Position numbers and translations under genes: made by a program | Notes under the pieces: generated by a model | Seen by the model: the letters and a program-made list of their open reading frames with translations, nothing else | Told to the model about the DNA's origin: nothing | Database searches by the model: none | In this document: positions 23,812-34,608 of the stretch, one piece after another | Position numbering within the stretch: the first letter of the stretch is position 1 | How the letters are laid out: the number at the start of each line of letters is the position of its first letter | DNA from: Aspidapion aeneum | Lineage: Eukaryota; Arthropoda; Insecta; Coleoptera; Brentidae | Length of the DNA stretch: 64,000 nucleotides | Direction of reading: 5' to 3' | Assembly: GCA_963576565.1 (NCBI GenBank) | Contig: OY755044.1 | Span: 49,371,134 to 49,435,133, forward strand

Positions 23812-24500
23812 AATTTCGACGTTTTTTGAAATTTCGTAACTACTTTACTACTTTATGAATTCCATGAAACTTGGAGGGGTTGTTAACTCCATGGAGATCT
23901 CCAACTGTGCAAAGTTTGAGAATCGTAGCTCATTCCGAAGTAGAGTTTTAGATAGGTCAAATATCGGCTGAAATGTTTCAAGAAAAGATGGTTACGACGC
24001 GCGAACTTTGCGTGGCACTGCCGTGTCCCGTACCCTCAGATATTTGGGTTGCCTCATAGTAAATTTGGTCGCTATGGGTCAAAACGGGTAGAAACGTCAA
24101 ACTAAAAATCAGAAGAAGTACAATTTTATGGAAAAAAAATCATATCTCGGAAACTAAAGAGAAATTTAAAAAACTGAGAAATAACTTTTTTTGGATTTAG
24201 CTGACTGTCATTTTATGTCATTAAAATTTTTTTGAAAAAATCGTACGGGAAATGGGTGCTTTGCAAACTTTTGTTACACTTGCGTTGTAGCCACTCTGTG
24301 AAGCTAACTGTCAAGCGCAGGACAACAAGAAAACCAAACATTAAAAGAGGATAATCCAAGCTATATCACATAGAAAATTGTGTGGAAATTGACTGTTTGG
24401 ATTAGGATAAATTTACTTTAAAAATGTCCAAAAAATTGGGGTGGTTCATTTCAATTTTTGTGCAGTTTATTTGACAAAAAATAGGTTACTATCAATCTTA

Positions 24501-25355
24501 AACTTCAGGGCGTCGGCGTCGCAACGGCTGTTATTAAAAAATTAACTGCCCGACTATTAAGGTAGGTTCTTTTTGTTATAACAAATTTTGTTTAAAATGT
24601 AATGCAATCTAAATTAGAAAACCACGTTTCGATTCCTAAGATATAATTTTCTCGGTTTTTTTTTATATCTTAAAATCACGGACTCTGACAAACGTTGACG
24701 TTATAAAAAATACTGTTGAATCCTAAACTAACTTTGATAACCTCATTCTGCCAGCTGCTGTGGTTTTCAAATTATAATTTTTTAAAAATATTTGATCCCT
24801 CTCTTCTACTCACTTGCGTGCCCCAACCCCCACCAAAACAGACAGACAGGCAGCCTCCATCAAAATATTTGGTAGTTTTTGGTATTGGAAAAAGTACTTG
24901 TTAACTTATTTTGTCCCAATAGTCTTTCTATACCGTAAAATTTCCATGGCTTAAAATATCCAAGTAAATTTTGCCGTATTCAAAAAAAATTAGAATTGCC
25001 TATAAAAAAATCATAAAAATGAAGGTAAGGTTTCAAAAAGATTTCAAATTGAAAATTGTAGAAAAGAAAGTGATCTAAATAAAGCACTTTTTACTTCCAG
25101 AAATACTGAAAAATGCTGGGCTTAAATATGGAAATAACTGTGGAACTACTTGATGGGATGGCAAACGAATATTTGTGTGGTTACGGGACAAATTATTTTT
25201 ACCAGAGGTCCAATAACTTTCTTTTCATTAATTTATTTTTGATATTATAACGCTCTTTATAGTTTTTTTTGTATAAAGGGTAAGAATCTGAATGTCGAAT
25301 GAAATTTTATCTGTCACTTTTTGTTTTGAAGATAGGTATAATAACATCAACTTAC
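24501..25355. other. AT-rich sequence, no gene seen
   Basis: No supported frame. It lies downstream (minus strand) of the transposase exon relic. I could not find the rest of a transposase here. Confidence 0.4.
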
Positions 25356-25469
25356 CGAGAGATTAACCCTCCAAGCAATTTCTGTTGTAGAGTACCCTTC
25401 GTCGGCCAAAATACCAATTTTGGCCCTAGTTACCTCAAAGGAGTCTTCTTGGCCCGGTAATCGCGGCAT
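25356..25469 (-). pseudogene. Possible first exon of a Tc1/mariner-type transposase
   Basis: ATG at 25,469 opens 38 codons, MPRLPGQEDS then FEVTRAKIGILADEGYSTTE and IAWRVNLS, ending at a good splice donor (TCG|GTAAGTTG). GILADEGYSTTEIAWRVNLS has the helix-turn-helix pattern (Gly-x-Ser/Thr, then Ile-Ala-x-x-hydrophobic) of N-terminal DNA-binding domains in Tc1/mariner-like transposases. No catalytic exon was found nearby, so this is at most a fragment. It could also be a fragment of another HTH protein. Confidence 0.4.
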
Positions 25470-26019
25470 TTTTTTAACACTCACCTCTCTTTGTCCACAA
25501 ACAAAACAACACTCCATAAATCACACAAAAAAATCTGAACTAATAAGCTGATGATCAACCGTCTGCTCATGCGCGTCTTTTGTCCTTTCGGCATTTTCTT
25601 TTATTTTTGCCCGGCAATTTCACCTCTGTATGTCTTTTTACTCACTTCTGCATGAATTAAAAAAAGGAAGAAAAACGGTAGATACCGCGAACACAAAATC
25701 CTAGACAAACTGTCTGGAGCCCGAAGTGAATAAAACCGTGTCCCAAAACCAAGGGATCAAATTAAAATAGGAGGTAGGTATTGCTGTAAAGGACAAATAA
25801 GTTTAAAAAGTCACTTATTTGGATTTTTGATATTAAGGGTGAGCATTCATACCATGGGAACTTTGCTACAGTTTTTGCATATTTTTAGTGGTGATTGCCG
25901 GTGAAACATTTTTCCTTAGTCGGTTGACTTCAACTCCCATAGACAAATGACTTCGGTTTAGTCCGTTCAACACCTCGATGAGTTTCCTTTAAATACATTA
26001 TAAAAGAACATAATATAAT
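25470..26019. other. No gene seen
   Basis: Mixed sequence without repeats I can define or a supported frame. Confidence 0.4.
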
Positions 26020-26421
26020 CAGTGACGGATCTAGGCCCCGAAAATTGGGGGTTGCCCAAAAAAAATATTTAATTACTACTTTTTGAAAATTAGTTATGTA
26101 CTATCAGTTAATTCATGAGAGTATATACCAGGTGGGCTAAAAAACAGGACAAATTGATTTTTGTTATAATATTCTAACATTCGAACTATACTACCGATTA
26201 AATAATAATGATCTTAAAATCGGTGGCATAGTTCCACGGTAATTATGTTACTTTAGTGGACCTTTTTAACAAGAGAGGGGTTCGGTTCGAGGGGGGGCGG
26301 CCCCCTCCCCAACGCTAAGATTTTTATGCCACATATTACATGAACAATCAAATTAAATTCCATAAAATACGGCATCATAGGGTTTCGCCCCACCCCAGAC
26401 ATATTCGTCGGTGCGCTACTG
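26020..26421. mobile_element. hAT-like non-autonomous element, copy 1
   Basis: Starts CAGTGACGGATCTAGGCCCC and ends GGTGCGCTACTG, which forms short imperfect inverted ends of the CAGTGGCG type. It is closely related to the element at 26,452. A mariner-type end (ACCAGGTGGGCTAAAAAACAGGACAA) lies inside at about 26,128. No 8-bp duplication is recognisable at the flanks. Confidence 0.5.
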
Positions 26422-26617
26422 AGCCACATCTTTAACCCATTTGTTCTCAAACAGTGGCCGATCTAGGCCCTTAGAGTTGGTGGAGCCCAAAAATAAAACT
26501 AAATTATGACTTTTTTGCAGATGAAACTGGAGTCGGGCAAAGGTAAATTCGAGGAAAAATTATTTTTTTGTTTTATAGTAAAAAAACTTTACGCGTTGCA
26601 AAAACGTAGTGCGACGG

Positions 26618-26730
26618 ACAAAACATCGAAACACAAAATATCGAAAGTTCAAAGTGTCGAAACCACAAAATTACAAAATATCGAAAAGACAACATATCGA
26701 ATTACAAAATGTCGAAATGCAAAATAAATG
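26618..26730. repeat. ATCGAAA minisatellite
   Basis: Units such as AAAACATCGAAACACAAAAT, ATCGAAAGTTCAAAGTGTCG and ACAAAATGTCGAAATGC. The GTCGAAA core is the same as in the minisatellite at 19,335. The spanning plus-strand open frame is an artefact of it. Confidence 0.8.
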
Positions 26731-26736
26731 AATAAA

Positions 26737-26920
26737 ACCCAACCTAACACGATCTGGTCAGGTTAGATTTTGTGTAATAACATAACCAGGACCTGTTGTA
26801 TATTAACCTAACTAGGTCAGGTTTAAAAACTATTAATATTATACAAAACAGACTAACCTAATCGGGTCAGGTTAATGTTTTATTCATTATAATAACCTAA
26901 CCAGAACAGGTTTTTTTAAT
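26737..26920. repeat. Array of AACCTAAC...GGTCAGGTTA dyads
   Basis: TAACCTAAC or CAACCTAAC is followed by about 6-8 nt and then GGTCAGGTT(A/T), at about 26,738, 26,806, 26,855 and 26,897 (the last with CAGAACAGGTT). Each copy is an imperfect dyad, so single strands could form short hairpins. Confidence 0.7.
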
Positions 26921-27159
26921 AACTTCGTCATTTTGTACTTTCGTCATTTGGTCGTCGTCCCAAAACGCACTAGAACAATATAAAAAACAATATATTTTTC
27001 CTGTCTTTTTAAGTGTTTAATATTTATTTAAAAGGAAACAGCTACTACTAACACCTTTAACACCAACATAAAAAACTCAAACTTTTAGGGGGATAGCATA
27101 AAATACGGCATTATCGGGTTTTTGGCCTTCCCTCAAGACGTATTCCTGGTTGCGCTACT

Positions 27160-27689
27160 ACTCAGTTACACGTATTTGAACAAGAGAAATATTAAACACG
27201 ATCTTCTCGCACAAATTTGATGTTAACCTTAAGATGCACCATCCCAAGGCTTATAATCCATTCTCCCTCTTTGTTGTGTTGTATGTGAAGAACAAGGACT
27301 TAATCGCGATTAAACCCATAATTGCGATTAAGTGCTTACGGTGCATCTGAAAAATAGTGTAAGAAGCTATTATTACTGAATACTGATACAATTTTGTTAA
27401 TAAGAACGCAGGCGAAAGTTTTTGCTTTTTTAGTTGAAAAGATGCACTTGTCCGATAAACTATTACTTGGTTTTTACCAAACTTGGGAAGAGTAAGTACT
27501 CTGATACCCCCCTTTGTATACGCCGGTGTTCTTAATAATAACAAATAATAATTTAATTTAACGTTTTTTTCAATATGGTCTCTATTTACGTACAGGCAGC
27601 CTACAGACCTAACACGTTTAGATGCGTCCTGCAGGCCGGGTGCCCCGCGTTTTAGAAACAGCCATGATCAAGCTAATGAAAAAATAAGC
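27160..27689. other. No gene seen
   Basis: A minus-strand open frame of 97 codons (27,251-27,544) has no domain and ordinary AT-rich composition. A short GC-rich patch (GCGTCCTGCAGGCCGGGTGC) lies at about 27,623. Confidence 0.4.
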
Positions 27690-27950
27690 GGGCAACGTTC
27701 GAAATTACGTAAATATGCAGCCCGCATACTGCACTAAAGATGCACTAAAGATTTACCTGCATGAAACAGACAAAGAAAAAACCGTAAACTCACAAAGAAG
27801 GATGATTCTTGATCGCAAAGCGTAACGTTCGAAATTACGTAAATTGTCTCAGACTGACCACTGAATATTTAACTGTGTGACACAAATAAAGAAGAACATA
27901 ATAGGTATCACCAAGTAGCCTATTCTCGATCGCAGAGCCCTCAACTTTCA
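27690..27950. repeat. Tandem duplication of ~129 bp near the right end of the insertion
   Basis: AACGTTCGAAATTACGTAAAT occurs at about 27,695 and 27,824. Each is followed downstream by AAAGAAG and GATCGCA(A/G)AGC blocks. Confidence 0.7.
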
Positions 27951-28324
27951 TTGATAAATGCAAAATCACTAATATTTTTAGGCTGTATAGTTTGGTATAG
28001 TAACATAGTATAGCGCCAAATTGATCCATTCATGCTTTTAAATTAAAGGGACTAAATAAAAAGTCCGAAATTCTCATCCCAACTTGGTAGCGGCCATTTA
28101 ATTAGTCCCCAGCTGTACCATCTGTAAAATATAATACAAATTATTATTTATTAGCAACATAAAAGGCAAAAGGTGGGTTAAATAAAGATAAACTATATTA
28201 ATATCTTTATTAAATGATAAGAACAATTTAAATGTTTGGAAAATGCCAACATCATTTGGAGAAGAAGACGGTTTGTGGCGAGATCAGCAATTCTATACAT
28301 ATTGTAAGCAAAAAATTGAAAACT

Positions 28325-28497
28325 TAACACATATAATCCAGACATACTTCAGACATAATTCAACTGTAGTTTAGATGTACTTTCGATGTACTTCAACTGT
28401 ACTTCAGATGTACTTCATACGTACTTCAGATGTACTTCAGCTGTACTTCAGCTGTACTTCAGATGTACTGCAGACGTAATTCAGCTATCCTCAGGTG
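28325..28497. repeat. 11-bp minisatellite, right-arm copy
   Basis: Inverse of the array at 12,240-12,420, with units such as TACTTCAGATG and TACTTCAGCTG, one unit fewer. Just upstream (about 28,200-28,310) an open frame reading MPTSFGEEDGLWRDQQFYTY is followed by TGTAAGC, a possible exon with a donor site. Confidence 0.85.
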
Positions 28498-28524
28498 TAG
28501 TTTAAACATAATTAACTTACCAAT

Positions 28525-28920
28525 ATGTTGTTGTACGGTGTAAATGATAGGTGCTCCGTATTAGAAAGAGTGGAATTAGACAAGGCAGAGCAAACAGAAA
28601 ACTTTTTAAAGCTATTCTTCGAACCTCAAAAACAAACTGCATTAAGTTTTGTTCAAGATGATAATGATTCCAATAAGGCAGATCTGTATGGTAAGGTTTT
28701 TGGTCCCCGATATTATAACAATAAGTGGATGTAAGGTAATAGGAAAATATCAATGGATTATGAGAATATTGCTTTAGATGATCACATTTTCAAGAACACT
28801 TCGGGGCTTGAAAACTTAATATTGTTTAAAGAACCAAAGAACTTTTCACATCTAGAGCATCAGATCTACAAACAAATATTAGAGCTGAGCGGTGTCCTTC
28901 GAGATTCTAGAGGGCGTTAA
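28525..28920 (+). pseudogene. Relic protein gene of unknown family with in-frame stops (right-arm copy)
   Basis: ATG at 28,525 reads MLLYGVNDRCSVLERVELDK through 69 codons to TAA at 28,732. The same frame continues at once (GNRKISMDYENIALDDHIFK, then GLENLILFKEPKNF) to a second TAA at 28,918, and stays open to a third stop at 29,026 (KTKKKNWPLFKNKT). Three successive open blocks in one frame, separated by single TAAs and rich in charged residues, indicate a real coding past of about 165 codons. The KISMDYENI...GLENLILFKEP block vaguely recalls a domain I have seen in uncharacterised proteins of large insect DNA transposons, but I cannot name it with confidence. Confidence 0.5.
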
Positions 28921-31900
28921 AGAATGCAAGCTTGTAAGACTAAAAAAAAAAATTGGCCTTTATTTAAAAACAAGACAAAACCTACATATGATAAAAATAT
29001 AAATTTGCAGGCAGCATATTTTTATTAAAAAGAAAACTAGTGCCTAGTCTTGAGAACATACTACTTGTTTAAATTACGGCCAGTAGTTACTACATAATGT
29101 TGTATAAAGGTGTCTGACAACTTTAGAATAATATCTTAGAACATGAGGATACCGAAAATTTGGGGGGAAGAATTTTACTATTTAAATATGGTTTCCAGGT
29201 TTGCTTAGGAATTTGCTTATTTAACTATCTATGTATATAGCTGAACACATTGTGTAAATTGTAGCCTTCGGAAGTGCCCGATATTATTGTGAAGCAGTTC
29301 TCATTTGTTTAAAATCATATCCCCATGATTAGTACTCATTTATGATCTTGTTGTTCAAAAATCACTAAAGAAATTAATCTGAGGCAGACTAAATGTATTC
29401 AGTTATAGTTTGTGGTGTCTCTATCTTCAGTATAATTTTTTTAATAACAATGTAATTTTTTTTTATAAAATAAAACAGCATAAGATATAATTATTTTAAA
29501 CATGTTTTTGGAGTATAGGAATTACTAAACCTTACTAAAAACCTCAAGTTATTTGCATTTAAAAAAATATACATTTTATATCCAGGTTCAGGTTCTGGTC
29601 ACTCGTGTCCCTCGTCAAAAACTTGTTTCTATGTTTGTGCTTCCATTACTAAAAAATAAAAAAAAGTTTAAAACTACAAGAAAAAAACACAAGTAAAAAA
29701 TTTTTCGCAACTGCTTAAGTCATGGAAAAAATTTGCAGTCAAATCAAGTGAGATCATTTAAAAAACAACTGTTAATAAAATTAGTACTATATTTTGGAAA
29801 GTGAAAGAAGAAGGTAGCGGGACATAAGTGACATTTACAGGACAAATCTATTCTGCCACTCACATACCTCACTTATCAATTCAATATGGTTAAGATTTTA
29901 GTTTTTTTCAAAAGAAAGTATATAATTATAAACTTTAGTTAGTTTGATTATGTGTTAAACTGCTATAAGCGCAACAAAATTCGAGGTGAATTCTGTTATA
30001 ACTTGAAAAATAAGTATCGCCCATAATATAAATAAAAACATTTTTCTTATATTTTATTTTATTTTTTTTTAAATATTTATTTGGTAGGAAGGTAGATAGT
30101 ATTAATTATTAACTTATTAGGAGACCAACCAGACCAAAAGACCCGGAACAGCGATAAAAATTGATTCATGAACAATTCGCTTTTACCCCCAACATGCGCC
30201 TATAAGTTAGAAAAAGAGAAATATTTTTAAGAAAGTGTATAACAACGCTGTATGAAACACGACATACGTATATTTATTCTTTATACATCGAGTTCATCTA
30301 TCGATTTACCAGTATCGGCGTCTGAATAGACATATTTACAATAAAAATAAACAATAATAACATTTTTGAGGTTATATTGTCAAATACGGATGCCGAAGTT
30401 TAAAAATATGAGGCTCTGATGATTTTCATATCCTAGGGTCACTGCATCACAAAGACGTAGTGTCTTCTTATGGAGACGCCAGGCTTCCAGGATGCAGTGA
30501 CCCTATCATATCCCCTAGACCTAGAAGTATTAAAACCACCAAAGTTTGGGATACTCTGTACATTTTTTGAATGACAGTTAGGATTAAAAAATGTACTATA
30601 TTGGTATGTGCTAAAAAAGTTACACTTAATTATTCTCAAAATGTCTTTGATTTATTTGTACTTATGATTTTGATTTAAAAGGTGTTTGAAGGTCAAGCAG
30701 TTTCAAAAGATTTACCTGAGAAACGAAATTTCTGAACAATTTTGTTCAGTTTTGTTGTATAAGTGACTCTCGCATCATTTTAATATCTTTTAAATGTTCT
30801 TTGACTTTAAAAATAACATCAAAACAACTTGAAACTACCAAAAAAATTTTTCAACGTCGCATTATACCATTCAGAATTTATAGGCAAATCTTAAAGATTC
30901 AGTCCTTTATATTTTGGTATCATAGTAACAGTTTTATCTCTTTCTCTACAATTGGTTTAAGAAAGGCTTGCAATATTTGGTGTTCTATGATCATTATAAG
31001 GGTTTCTAAAGAAGCACTGTTTTAGTTTTCCCTCGCATTGATTTTAAAAAGAAAAAATAAAGGTTAGAGGAGAACACAATTTTGGTGATTCTTAAAGAGA
31101 AAGGAAATTGAGTTATCAATGGGCCAAACAAAGATTTTAAACTTCTTTATTAAGTAAGTACGTTTTTTAAAATAAATTTTAAAGTTCTTTATTTATTTGC
31201 TAGTCTTCTACTATAGTCTATGGTATTAATAAAGAAACACTGGTTTGTTACCAAATGCCAAATATTGTTCCATAAAGAAACACTTGTTTGTATATGATAT
31301 TTTAATTCATTTTTTCGCTTTAATATATATGCCAAATGATTTAAAAAAATATAACGCTATCAAAAGAAACATCCATTTTTTATTTTTTTTTTCATAGATT
31401 GTTGTTCTATCTGCAAGCGCGTGCACATTTTATCAATTTTTTACCATTCTGTTTAATGCTGTACTGAAAAGCTTATATGAGAGATTTGTGGCAACCACTT
31501 ACTATCTTTAGAAGTTCAGCCTTCTTCGTTTATCCATTACGTTACACCAAACTGATAATTTATATGACACATGTCAGAGTTTTTGTACCTAACTTCAAAC
31601 ATTAAACCAGATTTCCTAAGGTAATCGTAAATCTTCGTTAACATTCAGACATCTTCGGATGTTAAATCTTGAAGGATTTTGTCTAAAGTTTAAACAAAGA
31701 AGAAAATGTTAATAATAATTTCTTTAGCAGTTACATAGGTAGTTAGTTAAATTATCTCATTGACAAAAATGATTTTGCTTTATTTTAAATTAAAGTTTTT
31801 TGCTTTATTTTAAATTAAAGTTTCTTTGCTTTATTTTAAATTAAAGTGATAGTTCGAATTCAATTTTTAAAATCAAATCTCACATAATAATAAATAGGTA

Positions 31901-34284
31901 ACAAACAAGAATTAAACTTATAGGTAAACAACTTTTCCTAGGGTGTGTTTATATAATAATGTCCTTTGGATTGCATATTAAAATAATATATTATTAATAT
32001 TAAATAATTTTCTCTTCTCATTTATTTTTGAACCAAAAAATTCTACTTAAAAAACAATATTTAAATCCTCCAATTCAATACAAATTTTTTTTTCAAATCG
32101 GTCTATTTAAAGTTGTGATATCAACAAAAACCTAACAAGGTCCTAGTGACCGAGTTATCTTCTTATAAAATAAAGTCAATGTGAATCCAGCACCAATCAC
32201 ATACAAAAATAATTTCCAAAATCGGTTCAATATATGTTGAAAAATTAGGAAAAAAATATTACATTGGCTGTTTCGTGTTTGTATCATTCTATTTGTAATA
32301 GATATAGATAACTCTTCTAACCAAATACCAAAAATTTACTAAACTTGTTTAACAAAGAGGTGTGTCACACTAGACTACACTAGCATAGTATTAGTCTTAA
32401 TGCTTTTTTAACCAACATTTTGTTAATCTAACCATTTAACCAGAGCTATAATATTTTTAGTTATTAAGACCCTTTTTACAGTAACCTGAGGAGACCGACC
32501 TGTAAAGTTAGTTTCCTGTCATTCATATGGTATTTAAACTAGCATAAAATATATATAAATATTAATGTACCTACTCAATGGCTAGTATATTTATTTCTAT
32601 CAGACAACCCATAATTTACGTTAAAAATGACTATTTTTAGGTAATAAGGCCCTTTTTACACTACCCTAAGGAAACCTGTAAAGTTAGTTTCCTGCCGTTT
32701 ATATGGCATTTAATCTAGCATAAAACACCACAAACATACTTCACATTTGTATAGATATTAATGTACTTACTCAATAGCTATCAAAAAACCTAAATTACGT
32801 TAAAAGTGACTATTTTTCAATTGGATCACTTTTTAGTTTTACAAACCTATCAAATCGTAAACACAATATTGAAAAACTGGTTTTCCTAATCATACATTGA
32901 TCACATGTTAAATAAAGGTATAATAAGGTCTTTTTGGTTAACATCCATATTTTTACACCTCACCCTGTAACACTAATGCTTTTTAAACCAACACTTCATT
33001 AATTCAACTATTACATACCTAGTTAATAAGACCCTTTTGATTGATCTAGATCTCCTTAAAAATTAGTACAAGTTAAGCCACACCAATGCAATAAAAAAAG
33101 AATTTCTCGAATCGGTTCAATCTGTGCTGAGAAATTAGCGAAAAACTATTAATGCCCTTTTGGGGTGATCTATTGCTCCTTAAAAATTAGTACAAGTTAA
33201 GCCACACCAATGCACTAAAAAAACAATTTCTCGAATCGGTTCAATAGGTAGGTAAATCCCATACAAAAAGAATTTCTCGAATCGGTTCAATAGGTGCTGA
33301 GAAATTAGTGAAAAACTATTAAGGACCAAATGAGATTTGCGCAGTACACCGAAATGCGTCTTTCTTGGAAACTGTCGACGGCAAACATGCACATCTAGCG
33401 TAAAAAGTAGCTTTGTTACCCCCAACTCATAGCGATCTTTCATTATGTACCCTTATTTTTAATTTATTTTATTATGCATTTTGGCACTTAGGGAAGGCTT
33501 TTTTATGATACATACATCTCTTGCTTGCTTAAGCCTTTGTTTGTGTGTTTTTCCAATAGATACTAAAATTAATAAGTATTTTGATCCCGTTTTAGTTGTG
33601 CTGAAATATTACCATTCAATATGTTTGCAATATTCTTGTTGGCGATCATTACAACCATTTTTAAAAAATGAAAAATTAAAAAATACCATTTTTATCAAAT
33701 ATTATGACAAATAAATAACCAACTGTATTACATAATATTGCATCATATTACATACGATTGCATCATATTTCGTGACCTCGTGGCTATTGCTAATTCGATA
33801 ACACAGAAACATGTGAGGGGTCATAAGGTTATCTGTTAACTATATAAACAACACTAAAAAAATACACATACAAAATGCACATCGAGAAATAACTCTATTT
33901 TTTAACAAACAAAGACAATAATTATTATTATTATTATTATTAATCAACTAACGCCTGTTTTACATTCAAACATACCAGGCTAAGCTAGTGAGGTCTTTTT
34001 GTTGGCTATCCTGTCAATTTTAAACCGTGTTAGGTAACAACAAAATAATAGGTACACATTATTTCTTGGGTCCTTTAAACTTGAACAACAGCCACGGATT
34101 ATGTCACATAATAGGTAGGTGATGCAATACAAACACATGTCACTATTATATCATGCATTGGTCGCGTGGTGTTAAACACCACAAACAACTTTTGCCTTAA
34201 TATCTTTTTAACCAACACTTCATTCATTCGTTCAGCCAGAGCTATAACAGTTAGATCATAAATTAAAATTTAGAACACAGTAAG
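28921..34284. other. Right-arm sequence mirroring 6,459-11,813, no intact gene
   Basis: It holds mirror copies of the tandem repeats and weak open frames described for the left arm: about 29,550-29,760, 30,801-31,025, 31,245-31,465 and 33,481-33,714. Differences seen are single bases and one-base indels in poly-A or poly-T runs. An extra weak frame at about 30,110-30,235 (NSLLPPTCAYKLEKEKYF) is broken by a stop in both arms. Confidence 0.4.
30435..30504. repeat. Hairpin with 14-bp stem, right-arm copy
   Basis: Inverse of 10,231-10,300; stem AGGGTCACTGCATC. Confidence 0.8.
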
Positions 34285-34608
34285 ATGGACTTTCAATATA
34301 ATTATATTAATTAACTAAAATTGACTTTGAACTAGAAGAACTTTTAGAAGAGAAAAATTAAATAAAATATTTATAAACGGTTAGCAGAATGGATATATTT
34401 TGGGTTTGATTCATACAGGTACATCATTGAGGAAAAACTACCAACATTATACCCATTATTACCTACAATATGGAAACGTATCTTAACAGAGGCAGCGCTG
34501 GAATATACAAAAATATCTCCAAACTATGACGTGAAAAAACATCTTCAATCAATTATTTTTAAATTTGATGGTCGAGATGAGTGTGGCTTATATGATACAT
34601 ATGAATAA
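34285..34608 (+). pseudogene. Relic of a small protein gene, right-arm copy
   Basis: Counterpart of 6,137-6,458. The ATG at 34,285 is kept, but the following sequence differs from the left arm by a short substitution with two extra bases (AATTATATTAATTAACTA instead of AATTATTGGTCAACTA). This brings early stop codons into the start frame. The C-terminal block YKRLAEWIYFGFDSYRYIIE through GLYDTYE is intact to TAA at 34,606. This copy is therefore more damaged than the left one. Confidence 0.45.

Larger units (their letters stand above)
20480..24500. mobile_element. Diverged foldback element, about 4 kb
   Basis: 20,500-20,785 is the inverse of about 24,085-24,480. Shared strings include GTTTTCTTGTTGTCCTGCGCTTGACAG paired with CTGTCAAGCGCAGGACAACA, and ACAATTTTCTATGTGATAT paired with ATATCACATAGAAAATTGT. 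20,925-21,060 is the inverse of about 23,275-23,425 (ACTTGTCATTCTGGTAAATGCG-like block). The arms are visibly diverged. The centre holds a satellite block (21,640-22,800). No transposase is present. Confidence 0.7.
26452..27159. mobile_element. hAT-like non-autonomous element, copy 2
   Basis: Starts CAGTGGCCGATCTAGGCCCT and ends GGTTGCGCTACT. The start and the end block (CATAAAATACGGCATTATCGGG to GCGCTACT) match copy 1. The extra length is a minisatellite (26,618-26,730) and a dyad array (26,737-26,920). Confidence 0.5.
13941..28114. mobile_element. 14.2-kb insertion with 26-bp terminal inverted repeats
   Basis: The left end AGCTGGGGACTAATTAAATG plus GCCGCT (13,941-13,966) is the exact inverse of 28,089-28,114. 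Weaker similarity (GATGAGAAT and CCGA/CGGA) continues some 40 bp inward. GTAC lies at 13,937-13,940 and again at 28,115-28,118, while the mirrored uninterrupted site in arm 1 (12,627-12,630) has it once. The target duplication is therefore GTAC, or TA with ends starting CAGCTGGGG. No transposase frame of its own is visible. The interior is a mosaic of other repeats, so this is a non-autonomous or heavily invaded element. The superfamily is unknown. Confidence 0.85.

Noticed and set aside
26128..26155. Second mariner-type MITE
   Set aside because: Only one end (ACCAGGTGGGCTAAAAAACAGG) was found; no matching inverse end nearby.
12000..29028. Use of a non-standard genetic code (TAA as sense)
   Set aside because: Tempting because three relic frames continue through TAA, but the relic at 6,137/34,285 needs a real frameshift and the nested LINE and BEL genes use ordinary stops. 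Kept only as a question.
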